A stretch of DNA of 64,000 nt from Petrolisthes cinctipes (taxonomy: Eukaryota > Arthropoda > Malacostraca > Decapoda > Porcellanidae). Numbering within the stretch: the stretch's first letter is position 1; each line of letters starts with the position of its first letter. The notes beneath the pieces were generated by a model. It saw only the letters and a program-made list of their open reading frames with translations, was not told the DNA's origin and did not search any database. This document shows, piece after piece, positions 35,725-46,178 of this stretch. A program made the translations under genes and the position numbers. The stretch lies in assembly GCA_033782935.1 (NCBI GenBank), contig JAWQEG010002450.1, forward strand, positions 58,061 to 122,060, in the 5' to 3' direction.

Positions 35725-37353
35725 GTAAAGGTTCATATTCCCATTTGTGAAATAGCTATCAGTCAAGAATGGCCATATTACCTCAATCTTGATATTTTAG
35801 GAAACTTGTTGCAGCTACATATTTTGAGCTGCTCTCTCTGGATCTGGAAGGTCCCAAAACAGATTCCTTCTTTTTCCAGAGTGTTTAAAAAGTATAATTT
35901 TTAGTGCTATAACTTATAAAAATTCATGCAACTTCTCTGGCCAGTTATACTTCCCTCCCAATTTAACCACTTGGATCTGGTAACGGTGTGAACCTTACAA
36001 CCCGAATTACTGAATGATGATTTAGTCTGATTGCCATGCCAGTCTTGAAAAGAAACGTAAATAGTTAATTATAATTAACATTCTTTAATCATCTGGTATG
36101 TTGTCTCCATTTTATTCAATGATAAATTTGTGCAATTGGAATGTCTCCTTTGAGATAATCTTACATATAGAATACTGATGATGTTCTATTTCTTAAGGTT
36201 ATTATTGCTTACATTGTTCATCATTTTCACCTTGACAAAAGTGGCGATGGAAGTTAATATAATATGCATTATCATCATCAGTAATGAATATTGGCACAAG
36301 TGTGTTAATATCAACCACACTATGCTGTGGCTTTTGGTAGCAAGTCTTAAGTAAACTTTTCTTGGCTTCAAAATATGTTTATGTACAGCAAGGATTCATT
36401 CATAATTATATGGAGAGCATTACCATACCCCAACCTTTAGTAGTATAATCGAGTGTAAAATGTCTATCTATAGCTCTGACGCCTCGTTCCCTCCGGGAAC
36501 TCCCCCCAAGGGGGTGGCCACGGCAGAAGTGTCTCCAGTTCTCCCTGTTCCAACACTCCCTCCTTACTTGTTCAAGCCCTCCTCTGCCCCTCACGTTTCT
36601 CTCCTTTACATACTCTTCCACTGTTCTGCCATCTAACCGAAGGTCTGCCTCTCACACCAGGTCCCACAACTTCACTTCCATACACCTTCTTTACAAACTC
36701 CTCACCTTGCATTCTCTCTACATGTCCAAACCACCTCAATGTATCACATTTCACTCTCTCAACCACTCCACACTCAATGCCAATTGCCTTCTCACTCATA
36801 CCGCATCTCTCATACACACTCTCATTACTTTCTCCATCCCACCTTGTAAGTCCACATGCTCCTTTCAAGTAACTCATTTCCACAGCACCTATTCTAGACT
36901 GATGAGCCCTACTCCATGTCCATGTCTCCGACGCATATGTCAGTGTTGGCAGGATTATACTATTTTGTAGTCCCCTTTTCACTTCCATACTCACACTTCT
37001 ACCCTTCACTGCTCTCTCTCCCTAATTTCTCCTTCCATGTTTACACAAAACTGTACCCAGGTACTTAAACGCACACACTGAGTAAGCATTATGAAGAGAT
37101 GTAATCAGTTCTACTAACATGATGATAAATGCTAAGGACAGCACACTTCACTGGAAAGTGGTGTTGGTTCATTCTAACAAAATCATTCATATTACAACCC
37201 AGGCAGGTTGAAAGGTCTACACTTTTACCAGATCCCAGAGAGGGGGAGAAGATGCATCAACTTTTATATGTTGTAGTACATTCATGTGGACACACCTCTA
37301 TATATTTATCAAACTCATTAAGGTAGACTCACTGGTTCAATCTTCCACTACAG
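35725..37353 (+). other. CLASRP intron 16
   Basis: Holds an RTE-like relic in the opposite orientation (36440-37090); otherwise nothing recognised. Confidence 0.7.
36440..37090 (-). pseudogene. RTE-like reverse transcriptase C-terminal fragment
   Basis: Minus strand. Starts at an FKYLGTVLCKHG-like stretch, then after a frameshift EGEIRERAVKGRSVSMEVKR, LPTLTYASETWTWSRAHQSR, GAVEMSYLKGACGLTRWDGE, LRWFGHVERMQGEEFVKKVY and further ELEQVRRECWNRENWR-like remains. This is the thumb/C-terminal region of the family found at 12418 and 32400. Inactivated by frameshifts and stops. Confidence 0.85.
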
Positions 37354-37399
37354 GGAGGATGGTGGTCGTATTGGCAGGATCCGTCTGGTTGACTATTGA
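37354..37399 (+). CDS. CLASRP: CLASRP coding exon 17 (stop)
   Basis: 46 nt. Encodes EDGGRIGRIRLVDY then TGA. Acceptor ccactacag. Frame agrees with exon 16 (AG|G). Not recognised from vertebrate relatives, so the last exon is less certain than the rest. Confidence 0.75.
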
Positions 37400-37556
37400 T
37401 GGTTGCCTACACCTCTTTGAAAAGTAGTAGCATTACAGTACTCCAAATGCAGTCTCACCAGTCACTGATCTACAAGAAGTGGAGTGTTCAGAGACTGCAA
37501 TGACCTCCACTAGGTTGTGAAAGTCTACAGACACCAGTACCCATGTTTCATCCTTG

Positions 37557-37752
37557 TTACCTCTGCCGAGGTATAAATTATTGGGAAAATAAAAATCCAG
37601 GATCAAGATTTGGATCTCTGCCAAAATCTATTCGTGTTGCTGGACACAAGGCGCACCTTTGGTGAAAGTTTCATAAAGATTCATACATACCTTTTGCATA
37701 GTGCTGCTAACAAACAAACCAAACCAGAAACAATACCTTTTGGTGGAGGTAA
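37557..37752. mobile_element. MITE-like repeat with TTACCTC.GCC ends, 196 bp
   Basis: Left end TTACCTCTGCCGAGG; right end TTTTGGTGGAGGTAA, an inverted repeat. Interior phrases TCTGCCAAAATCTATTCGTG, AAAGTTTCATAAAGATTCAT and TGCTAACAAACAAACC are like those of a repeat widespread in marine invertebrates and fish (recalled, not checked). Confidence 0.65.
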
Positions 37753-38400
37753 TTACATATGTGAGCTTAACCCCAGACATAGTGTTTGTTGTTATTATGC
37801 ACAATGCATTTTTGTTTGAGTCAATATTTCTATTTGACAGTGGATGAAAGGGAAGACATTTTGAGAAAGAATAATTAGAAAATAAATAGTTTATACATAA
37901 TTTGTTACTTAGTTGTGAAAAAGAAAGTCTAGGAAAAAAGTATAAAAGAATAATTAACTTATACATATATGAATTTTTCTACTGTATTAAAACAAAGTGA
38001 GGGTAACCGTAAGGAAAAGGAATATAACAATATTGAAAAGTTGTATTAGCTGGTGCTGTGATTGGTTGTTAAGAAGTACTTTGTAAACATGATGCTAAAT
38101 ATTGTAACAATCACTGTGAGTGAGACCTATTTGATTGTTGGCAAGTTTGTACTTTTGTAGTTTTGTACTTGTATAATATATATAGAAAATGAGTGTCTAG
38201 TGTTGCAAATGAAAACTATCCAACACTAACTACATACCCAACATAAAAGCAACACAATGTTGAGGACCCAGACACATGCTAATGAAAGAAGCAGTATGTT
38301 GTATTGTTTCCTTCATAAGAACAATGGAAGGGGAACATTGAAATGTATTCTGCTAAGCTTTACTTATATAGAATCAATAATTGTGATACAAGTAAATGTA

Positions 38401-38489
38401 CAGTTGGCTAAAAAAGTATTGGAACCCTCTGTGGATAATAATATTTAAAATCAATGTAAGGGTGGTTCCAATACTTTTTTTGCCAACTG
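38401..38489. mobile_element. Tc1/mariner-type MITE, 89 bp
   Basis: TA on both sides (38399-38400, 38490-38491). Left TIR CAGTTGGCTAAAAAAGTATT GGAACC; right end GGTTCCAATACTTTTTTTGCCAACTG in two pieces: GGTTCCAATAC and TTTTTTTGCCAACTG. Nearly perfect 30-bp inverted repeats round a 30-bp centre. Confidence 0.93.
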
Positions 38490-38821
38490 TACATAATGTA
38501 CAGTATGTAGTAATGTGAATTACAGAGGAGTTACAGACCATCAAGTCTCTGAAGCCTTGTTACCAGAGATTAATGCCATATAGTCTCAGTTTCATGGGTC
38601 AGGTAAGTTAGTAATGTTGTTATCAAGGGAAAATACTTCATCATCAAGACACCATTTCTCATTTATCAAGTAATATGAGGCTCCAGACACAAAGGTAAAA
38701 TGAACTTTCTGCTTCCATGAAATAACATATAGAATTTAAAACTTATTTCCATGGCTGTTATGTTAGTGTACAGAATTGGTGTGTAACTTAGAAAAAGTTA
38801 AAAACCAAACTGTTAAATAAA

Positions 38822-40320
38822 GCATTAAATGTGAATTTCCACCGGATATTTTTCTGTTAATATTAACCTTAATTTAATTAAAGAAAATCCAAAGATCTTG
38901 AGAATATTTGTTTGGATGATTTGGTTCTATATTTTCATTTAGGCTCTGTGCACCAAACATTAAAATTATCATAGATTTTGTAATATTATAATATAATATT
39001 AAAGCTAAGGTTATATCAAGTATTACATATTGTTTTCCTTGTGAAATATGACGGTAATTACATTATTAAGGTAATGGAGCCGATATGAAAGTGTTTGTAA
39101 AATCCGAGGTTTTGGGGCAAATTTGGCTACTTAGTCCAGACACCAACACATCATAATTTCCTAGTTTTGCTTAATTAAAATTGAGGCTACTTTGGAATAA
39201 TTTAGGTTGTTGGGTTAAAAACTTCACAAAAGATAACTTATTTAAATATGATTTACATCTCCTAGTAATAATATCACTAATTAAAGACTGATCTCCATAA
39301 CAACATAAGTCAGAAATTGCAGTCAGTTTTTTATATACCGTATATAATAAACTTCCTCCGCAGTCATCAACAAGGCAATAAGAGAAACAAATACAAATGC
39401 CCTACATACATTTTCATTCTAAACTATATCACGAAACAGATCCTCTATTAGTAATAACGAAGTGATTTACTTTGTGGCATAGACTGGTGGAATTGATAGC
39501 CCACCAAGTTGAACGAGAGCACCTACCCCTTGTTAGTAAAGGAGAGGGCTACTAAATCCTTCAAATTATTTTACGAAACAGATTCCCTATTAGTAACATA
39601 GAGGTGATTTGTTTCCTGAGATAGTTTGGAAGAATCACTAGCCCTCTACTTTACCAAAAGGAGGTGCTCCCCTTAAAGAGACGGAGGGTTGGTAATCTAT
39701 TCAAACTATAGCCTACTTACTGTATATTATATTATGCTATGTAACAAATTCTTCGCTCTTAATTCTGAGGTATATGTTATATCTAATACTTGCCCAGGTT
39801 TGGAGTAATCTGTAGTTATCCAGAGTCCGGCCACTGTAAGTTAAAATAAAAAGAATTGAATTACATTTGTGAAGAGTAAGTGGGTAAATTGAGTGAAATA
39901 TCTGTACCTATTTTTATTTATTGGAGGTTCATAAGTACTCGTAAAAAAACACGTACAGTCTACCTCACTAATAACTCGTACAGCCACAATCAAATATCCA
40001 GCAACACTTTCCTTTCATCGTAAAATAAATATCTTATTAATAAAGAACAACACCACATCTATGTATGATTTTGCAGCACCTAATAATAATAATAATAATG
40101 TTGAATGGGGTTGAGTTGACATAAGGTGTTGTAGTATGATTATAATTTAAATATGATACGGATTTATTTTGTTGCACTATGGAAGGAAGGAGAGTGTTAA
40201 AGGATATTTGATTGTGGATGTACAAACCAGATAAGAGAATATATTTATTGGCACACATTTCATTCCTCTAATAAGACTCCAAGCAGTAACTGGTTCCAAT
40301 TACTTATTGAATATAAACCG
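38822..40320. other. Intergenic DNA between CLASRP and the membrane-protein gene
   Basis: AT-rich; apart from the foldback copies above, no gene or RNA is supported. A 12-bp AAT run occurs near 40083. Confidence 0.55.
39415..39700. repeat. Palindromic foldback family (core TTACGAAACAGATTCC), two adjacent copies
   Basis: Copy at about 39525-39663: GGAGAGGGCTACTAAATCCTTC...ACGAAACAGATTCCC pairs with TTTGTTTCCTGAGATAGTTT GGAAGAATCACTAGCCCTC. A more degraded half precedes it (ATCACGAAACAGATCC, GTGGCATAGACTGG). Same core as 52363-52514, 62681-62847 and 63020-63223. Confidence 0.7.
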
Positions 40321-40333
40321 AGAATCCTCTCAC

Positions 40334-40378
40334 TCACTCACTCACTCACACTCACTCACTCACTCACTCTCTCTCTCT
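40334..40378. repeat. CACT / CT microsatellite
   Basis: CACTCACT units followed by CTCTCTCTCT. Confidence 0.9.
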
Positions 40379-40459
40379 CGTACTTTTGATTCTTTTATAA
40401 GTTATTTATAACTGCTTTTATTTGTTAATTTGGTTTTGTTATTTGTATCAGTATTTGTA

Positions 40460-40462
<3 letters not shown>

Positions 40463-40531
<69 letters not shown>
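40463..40531. repeat. (CT)n microsatellite, about 69 bp
   Basis: Uninterrupted TCTCTC run. Confidence 0.97.
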
Positions 40532-40535
<4 letters not shown>

Positions 40536-40809
40536 ATAACTGATAAGGTCACAAATCTCTTCCACGATACTGCCTCAGATAAGACTTACATTTCCGGTCA
40601 TGGTGCTGCTGAGTGAGTGAAGGGTGGCAGATAAGGCAGCCAATTATTATTATCATCATCAGGCACAAAAGTTCGTTCTCTCCCTTCAACAACAACAACA
40701 ACAACCATTCCCTATTTTGGTCTATACTTTTGGCCCCTGTTTCCTTTCATATATCCACTTAATAAATAGAGAAGAGTTGGTGGGAAGGGACAAAACTTTT
40801 TATATTTTT

Positions 40810-40824
40810 TTAATTTTTTTTTTT

Positions 40825-40895
<71 letters not shown>

Positions 40896-40967
40896 GTGCA
40901 CCATGGGACAGACACGGTCAAAAAATAGTCCATTACTTCAACACCTTCCTATGAAACGGCTTAAAAA

Positions 40968-40996
<29 letters not shown>
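40810..40996. repeat. (TA)n, poly-T and poly-A/(TA)n tracts
   Basis: TA run at 40832-40866, T run at 40867-40895, then A run and TA run at 40966-40996. Confidence 0.95.
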
Positions 40997-40998
<2 letters not shown>

Positions 40999-41061
40999 CA
41001 GTAGCTGCTGTTGTTGTTGGTCTCTGTAATCTGGTTTATATGATTCACTCACGGCTCACCA

Positions 41062-41286
41062 CATTCATTCATTCATCATTCATTCATCCATCCATCCATC
41101 CATCCATTCATTTATTCATTCATCCATCCATTCATTCATCCATTCATTCATCCATCCATCCATTCATTCATTCATCCATCCATCCATCCATCCATTCATT
41201 CATTCATCCATCCATCCATCCATTCATTCATCCATCCATTCATTCACACATTTATTCATTCATTCATCCATCCATTCATTCATTCA
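41062..41286. repeat. (ATTC/ATCC)n tetranucleotide array, 225 bp
   Basis: Alternating blocks of CATT and CATC. The His/Ile/Ser-Pro open frame on the plus strand is an artefact of the repeat. Confidence 0.95.
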
Positions 41287-41329
41287 CCCAATGCATGCAG
41301 GACTTTTGACCGTGACTGTACATTAAGTG

Positions 41330-41475
41330 GGTGATGTCAGGGTGGGGGTGGGGTTGATGATAAGAGTGGGGGAGGGGGTGGGGGGGGTTGATGATAAGAG
41401 TGGGGGAGGGGGGTTGATGATAAGAGTGGGGGTGGGGTGGGGGAGGGGTTGATGATAAGAGTGAGTGGGGGCAGA
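41330..41475. repeat. G-rich minisatellite (GTTGATGATAAGAGTGGGGG)
   Basis: Four copies of GTTGATGATAAGAGTGGGGG separated by variable G/GT-rich spacers. Runs of 4-8 G make quadruplex formation possible. Confidence 0.9.
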
Positions 41476-41532
41476 AAGGCAGATTTGGACAAGAACCATA
41501 AAAGCATCTGTGGTTATAGTCTATACTGGCCG

Positions 41533-41570
41533 TCTCTCTCTCTCTCTCTCTCACACTCTCTCTCTCTCAA
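41533..41570. repeat. (CT)n microsatellite
   Basis: CTCTCT runs split by CACA. Confidence 0.9.
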
Positions 41571-42091
41571 GTGCTGGCTGGTGGTCCCTGTATCATCGGT
41601 TCAAGCTTCGGTGTTTGTGTTGGCGGTCTAAATTGCCGAGGAGACGTTCATTTTAAAGTCTATTTCATCCAAGCAAAGTGAAGGAAAAGAACAACGACAG
41701 GAAAAATAGAACACCCCGTATGTTTTTGTTGTTGGTCGCAAAATTTAGCGGCGGACTAAAAAATTAATTAAGTCACTGAAATACAAAACAGGACACAAGC
41801 GATTTTAACATCAAGCGAGTATATACGAGTGTTAGTTATGGATCAAAATAGATATCTAACTTATAAGAATGCATGCAGACTAAAGGAGTAGGTCGACCTG
41901 TGCAACACTATAGTGACTGAGATGTGAACAAAAAAATCTTACATGCAGACTGAAGAGTGATAACCGTTTCATATATTGCACAGATGATGTAATAATGTAT
42001 GTATGTATGTATGTATGTGTACGTGCCAATACTAATAATACTGTATTGCGTAGATAGTGAATTCTTGCTGACATATTGCTGTTTGGAAATA

Positions 42092-42262
42092 ATGCAGACT
42101 GACAAGTGTGTGATTAATTTGAGAAGAACTTAACAGACAAACAAACAAACAAACGAATGAGATGGGACTGTCAAAGAATGAAGACTGACAAGTGTGATTA
42201 ATTTGAGAAGAACCTAACAGACAAACAAACACACGAATGAGATGTGACTGTCAAACGTGAAA
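42092..42262. repeat. Tandem duplication, about 85-bp period
   Basis: Two copies of a unit with GACTGACAAGTGTG, ATTAATTTGAGAAGAAC.TA, ACAGACAAACAAAC and CGAATGAGATG.GACTGTCAA. Confidence 0.85.
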
Positions 42263-42481
42263 AAATACAAACTGACTGGAGAGGAACAAAATAAACGAAT
42301 GAAACGAATGAAAAATTAACCCCATCATAGTACTAGCAAGGTCGTAGTGGTCATTATTATTATTATTATTATTTTAGTTTTAGAATACACGTGGTAGCCT
42401 ATACTGATTACTGGAGACTGTATACTCAACTATACTCTAAAAAATAATGACTGAAACGTGCATTATAATATTTTTTCATTC

Positions 42482-42527
<46 letters not shown>

Positions 42528-42558
42528 TAATAATAATAATAATAAAAATAAAAATAAA

Positions 42559-42594
<36 letters not shown>
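42482..42594. repeat. (AAT)n microsatellite, interrupted, 113 bp
   Basis: ATA/AAT units with AAAATA interruptions, about 90 bp before the membrane-protein start codon. Confidence 0.96.
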
Positions 42595-42680
42595 CTTTCA
42601 ACTCTACGGTATAGTTAAGCATTAAAGTTATTATTGTATGCAAATTTTTCGTCTGTAAACTACTATATCTATCTCCACAA

Positions 42681-43742
42681 ATGGCTTTCTTCATCTGTCT
42701 CCTGGTTTCCTTCCTCTGTGTTTCCGCCGGAGTGGTAAGGGAAGGAAGAGGAGGAGGATGGGAGAGGAAGAGTGAAGGGGGGAGAGATGGAGAGGTGATG
42801 CAGGTGATGGTAGTAGAGGGAGTAAGAAGAGGAGAGGGAAATGAAGCCAGAGAAGGAAGTGGAGGAGGTGAGAGAGCATCATGGGAAAGGGAGAGTGAAG
42901 GGGGGCGAGATGGAGAGGTGATGCAGGTGATGGTAGTAGTAGAGGGAGTAAGAAGAGGAGAAGGAAATGTAGCAGAGAGAGGAACAACAGAACACACGTT
43001 AAGAGAAGCATACATCAACATCATCATCCCCGGACACTTTCAAATGACCACAACCTCTGGAAGCATAGCGGAAAATGAATCACTAATAAAAGACGATGAA
43101 GAGAAACAAGAACACGAAGATAATATTAGGGTACGTCAAACAAAACCTGAAAATAAGACCCACAAAACACAAGAACATGAGGATATAAAAATAGATACAA
43201 AAACACAGCCTCAAAACAAAAAAACCCAAAGACAAGAAGATGAACAACCACAAGAATATATAGATTATAAAACCGTATACCAAACAGAGCTTCAAAACAA
43301 CGTCTCCAAAACACAAGAACATAAAGATATAAAATCAGACCACAGAAAATGTCAAAACAAAACCCACAGAACACCTGACCACGACAATATAATAAAAGTA
43401 GACGAAACAGAAGCTAAACACAACGAAAGACAAGAACACGAACCACAACAACACGAAGAAGATGCAAAAAAAGCAGAAGAGGCAGCAGCAGGAACCGAGA
43501 GCACCACACACGAGAGACAGAGAGGCCCACCACCACACGGGTATAATACATATAAGGAATCCAACGTAGACCTGTTATTAGAAGATACTGGACGTCACAT
43601 CATAACCAGAAGACAGACTGGCGACGACAACAACAACAACAACAACCATGAAGCCCTACAGATGGAAGAGGTGGACGAGGACTCCCCCCACTGTATCTAC
43701 CAAGAGACAATCCTTCAGTGTGACTACAAGGACAGTAATAAG
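42681..43742 (+). CDS. Membrane-protein exon 1 (signal peptide and low-complexity stalk)
   Basis: 354 codons. The start has a good context (cacaaATGG) and begins a signal peptide with likely cleavage after VSA or SAG. Residues 27-54 and 68-95 are an in-frame duplication ([19 protein letters not shown]). Next comes a hydrophilic region of [12 protein letters not shown] imperfect repeats, ending with [17 protein letters not shown]. Donor AAG|GTGGGT, phase 0. The splice is chosen because the frame ends 25 bases later in the TAGG repeat and exon 2 continues in phase 0. Confidence 0.75.
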
Positions 43743-44100
43743 GTGGGTGGGTTGGTAGGTAGGTAGGTAGGTAGGTAGGTAGGTAGGTAGGTAGGTAGGT
43801 AGGTAGGTAGGTAGGTAGGTAGGTAGGTAGGTAGGTTGGTTGGTTGGTTGGTTGGTTGGTTGGTTGGTTGGTTGGTTGGTTGGTTGGTAGGTAGGTAGGT
43901 AGGTTGGTAGGTAGGTAGTTAAGAAGATATGTAGGATGGTTGGTTGGTAGGTAGGTAGGTAGGTAGGTAGGTAGGTAGGTTGGTTGGTTGGTTGGTTGGT
44001 AGGTATGTTGGTTGGTTGGTTGGTTGGTAGGTAGGTAGGTAGTTAGGAAGATATGTATATTGGTTGGTTGGTTGGTAGGTAGGTTGGTGGTGAATGATTG
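43743..44100. repeat. (TAGG)n/(TTGG)n tetranucleotide array in membrane-protein intron 1
   Basis: About 360 bp of GGTA and GGTT blocks starting directly after the donor site of exon 1. Purine-rich on the plus strand. Confidence 0.96.
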
Positions 44101-44360
44101 ATTGATTAGGCGTTGCAACAGCGAGGTCAAATGGCACCCGAGGAAGGAGGTGATGGAAGAGGTGGGGCAGTAAGCACGCAAGATTAACAGATGAAAAATA
44201 GGGACAGTTGGAGAAGCGAAAGCCCAATTTTAGTCGCGTTTTGGTGGTGGTGAATATACAGTATGTACCGGTATGTATATATATATGAATGCATGGACGA
44301 CTTTAGATTCTCTCAGTAACTCAGTACACGATAAAGTTTACTCCACAAATCTTTAAGCAG

Positions 44361-44635
44361 GTGGCGGAATAGGGGGACAGGCTTGGGAAGGGGGGGGGTT
44401 TAGGGGGGTGCGGGAGTAGGGGGACAGGCTTGTGGGGGGGAGTTTAGGGGAGTGCGGGAGTAGGGGGACAGGCTTGGGGGGGTTTTGGGGGTGCGGGAGT
44501 AGGGGGACAGGCTTGGGGGGGTTAGGGGGGTGCGGGAATAGGGAACAGGCTTTCTACCCACCCCAAGCCTGTCCCCCTATTCCCGCACCCCCCAAGCCTG
44601 TCTCCCTATTCCCGCACCCCCTTAAAATAAACTAT
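44361..44635. repeat. G/C-rich minisatellite with internal inversion (same unit as at 10890)
   Basis: 44361-44545 holds four to five units of GTGCGGGAGTAGGGGGACAG GCTTG plus G-run (the reverse complement of the 10.9-kb unit). 44562-44626 holds two units in the opposite orientation (CCAAGCCTGTCCCCCTATTC). The two halves can fold back on each other. The array ends 16 bp before the exon 2 polypyrimidine tract. Confidence 0.92.
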
Positions 44636-44650
44636 GATATTTTTTTCCAG

Positions 44651-45937
44651 GGAGTGACGTTAGTGAGACAACCTCGAGTGAACGGTTCCCTCTCAATGGT
44701 CACCCTCCAACACGTACACCACCTCACCCTTCATCCCACAGGCTGCTACAACCTCTACCTAGTGGCTGTGGGGCAGGCCATGGTGGAGGAACAGGAGGAG
44801 GGGGTGGAAGAGGTGGAACAGGTGGTGGGACAGAAGAGAGAAGAAGAGATAGAGAGCGAAGAAGATGAAGAGAAGGAAGTAATGGTGGTGCCGGTAGTGG
44901 AACAAGAAGAGGAAGGATTTAAGGACGAAGGGAATGAGGAAATGGGCAAGAAAGATATGATAAAGGAAGAAAATGTTGAAGACGACGAAGGAAATGAAAA
45001 GAACCAAAAGGAAGATCTGGAGAATCAAGAAAATAAAGTCCAGGAGAAAAATAAACCAAAGAACAAGAAGAAAATGGTCGAGAAAAATGAGGACAAATTT
45101 ATAAACAAGGTAGAGAATAATAATGAGCTGCTGACCCCGCCCACCTGCTCCTGCTGCCCGCTACTCAACCTCGAAGATGTCACCCTCGACCAGACACCCA
45201 GACACGTGAGGGACCTCCACGCCTCCACCTCAAACATATCTCGAATCCACCTCAAGGGAATTAAAAACCTTTTCACCTTGACCGAAACGCAGGTAGGTTC
45301 ACTCAGAATACAAGAACAAGTCCAAGGTCACGTCAGGTTACGACTTTACGACGTAAGTTTAAGAAGCCTGGAAAAGTTACACCTGTCAACAAGCTCGAGT
45401 GTGAACTGTGTCAAGTGTGTTATTGAGAACCTACCACAGGGGGCCCTAAGGTTGTCCTCCAGGGGTAACGAGTTTAGGGACACCAGTTTTGGGGAACACA
45501 CGGGGGTCATCCATCTTGTAGGAGGCGCAGCAGGCGTGGTCTTAGAAAACATACAAGGGCGTGTGTTGGTGCAGACTTCTTCGTGTTCTACCCTGCAGAA
45601 ACTCCCACGACAACGACAACAACGACGCCCTTGTCCACGTGAAATATCCCCTCAGCAGCCACCTTCCCCTGCTACAACACACAATAACTGTACCGGGCCT
45701 TTGGGTCACTCATCTTCGCCGTCTTCTTCGTCAACGCCTTCTAGGGATACGGGTGAGGGGGGATGCTCTAGGGACGTGGGCCTCCTGGTGGTGGTGTCTC
45801 TACTAGCCGTCTCCATAGTCATCAACGTGTGTCAGCTTCTCTTCAACCAGCCTCGGAAGTTCCTGGTGTCCCGCCTACCTTGGCACCTGAGGGGAGTGGG
45901 TCGTCGGGAAAGTTTGGAACGTGAGTTGTTCCTCAAG
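44651..45937 (+). CDS. Membrane-protein exon 2 (ectodomain and transmembrane helix)
   Basis: 429 codons after acceptor ttttttccag. Encodes GVTLVRQPRVNGSLSMVTLQ and HLTLHPTGCYNLYLVAVGQ. A long Glu/Lys/Val acidic insert follows, then TCSCCPLLNLEDVTLDQTPR, SNISRIHLKGIKNLFTLTET, VNCVKCVIENLPQGALRL, a Pro/Ser/Arg-rich membrane-proximal linker and the TM helix. The tail begins NQPRKFLVSRLPWHLRGVGR. Donor AAG|GTGAGA (phase 0) fits exon 3; an earlier GTGAGT at 45921 would not keep the frame. Sequence 5' of 44651 in the same frame is minisatellite and is excluded. Confidence 0.82.
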
Positions 45938-46178
45938 GTGAGAGACAAGTTGCTCATTCAAAATCATATATCTTTTGATCCAAATTTGTTTTTTATACTT
46001 GAATTAGCCTCTTTACACAACAAGTCGTAAAGCCGACCAATATACAACTCATATTTGTAAACATTACTTTGTGCTATTACTATATGATAACATAGCAAAC
46101 ACATTTACGACTCGTATCTTTAAACCTAAATTATTGCGATTATTATATGATACTACAGCCAACACATGTATTCCACAG

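Larger units (their letters stand above)
12047..37399 (+). other. CLASRP: CLASRP/SFRS16 (CLK4-associating SR-rich protein) gene span, 17 coding exons
   Basis: Complete coding region of the SR-related splicing regulator CLASRP (SFRS16/SWAP2), a nuclear-speckle protein that in mammals binds CLK-family kinases and influences alternative splicing. Exons join in phase to 2793 nt (930 codons plus stop, from the conserved MWHEARK). The order matches vertebrate CLASRP: N-terminal alternative-splicing-regulator domain (MWHEARKQERKIRGM, DRFDVRAHLD, NYERYR), acidic segment, EKAMYSGR/KFSPPSYAARASPTYAPY, ITFITSFGG-like KFITSFGGES, long RS domains, KLTPQERLKKKTQ...FKADKR, and a terminal RS tail. It is longer than human (674 residues), mainly through RS/Ser/Gln expansion. 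The start exon follows an acceptor (cttcag), so a non-coding first exon lies upstream. The first AATAAA beyond the stop is at 37588; another is at 38816. Confidence 0.95.
37400..38821 (+). other. CLASRP 3' untranslated/downstream region with candidate poly(A) signals
   Basis: AATAAA at 37588-37593 (189 bp past the stop) and at 38816-38821. The MITE at 37557-37752 contains the first of these signals, so that element may supply the polyadenylation site. No coding seen. Confidence 0.45.

Noticed and set aside
35478..35750. Thr/Asn-rich frame overlapping CLASRP exon 16
   Set aside because: Out-of-frame shadow of the RS/His/Gln-rich coding exon.
41040..41309. His/Ile/Ser/Pro frame
   Set aside because: Pure tetranucleotide repeat.
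42476..43027. Minus-strand frame ending in poly-Tyr
   Set aside because: Translation of an AAT microsatellite plus the antisense of exon 1; no domain.
44432..44650. N-terminal extension of the exon 2 frame of the membrane-protein gene (MGGSLGECGSRGTGLGG...)
   Set aside because: It is the G-rich minisatellite read in frame; a splice acceptor (ttttttccag) sits exactly at its end and exon 1 joins in phase 0.
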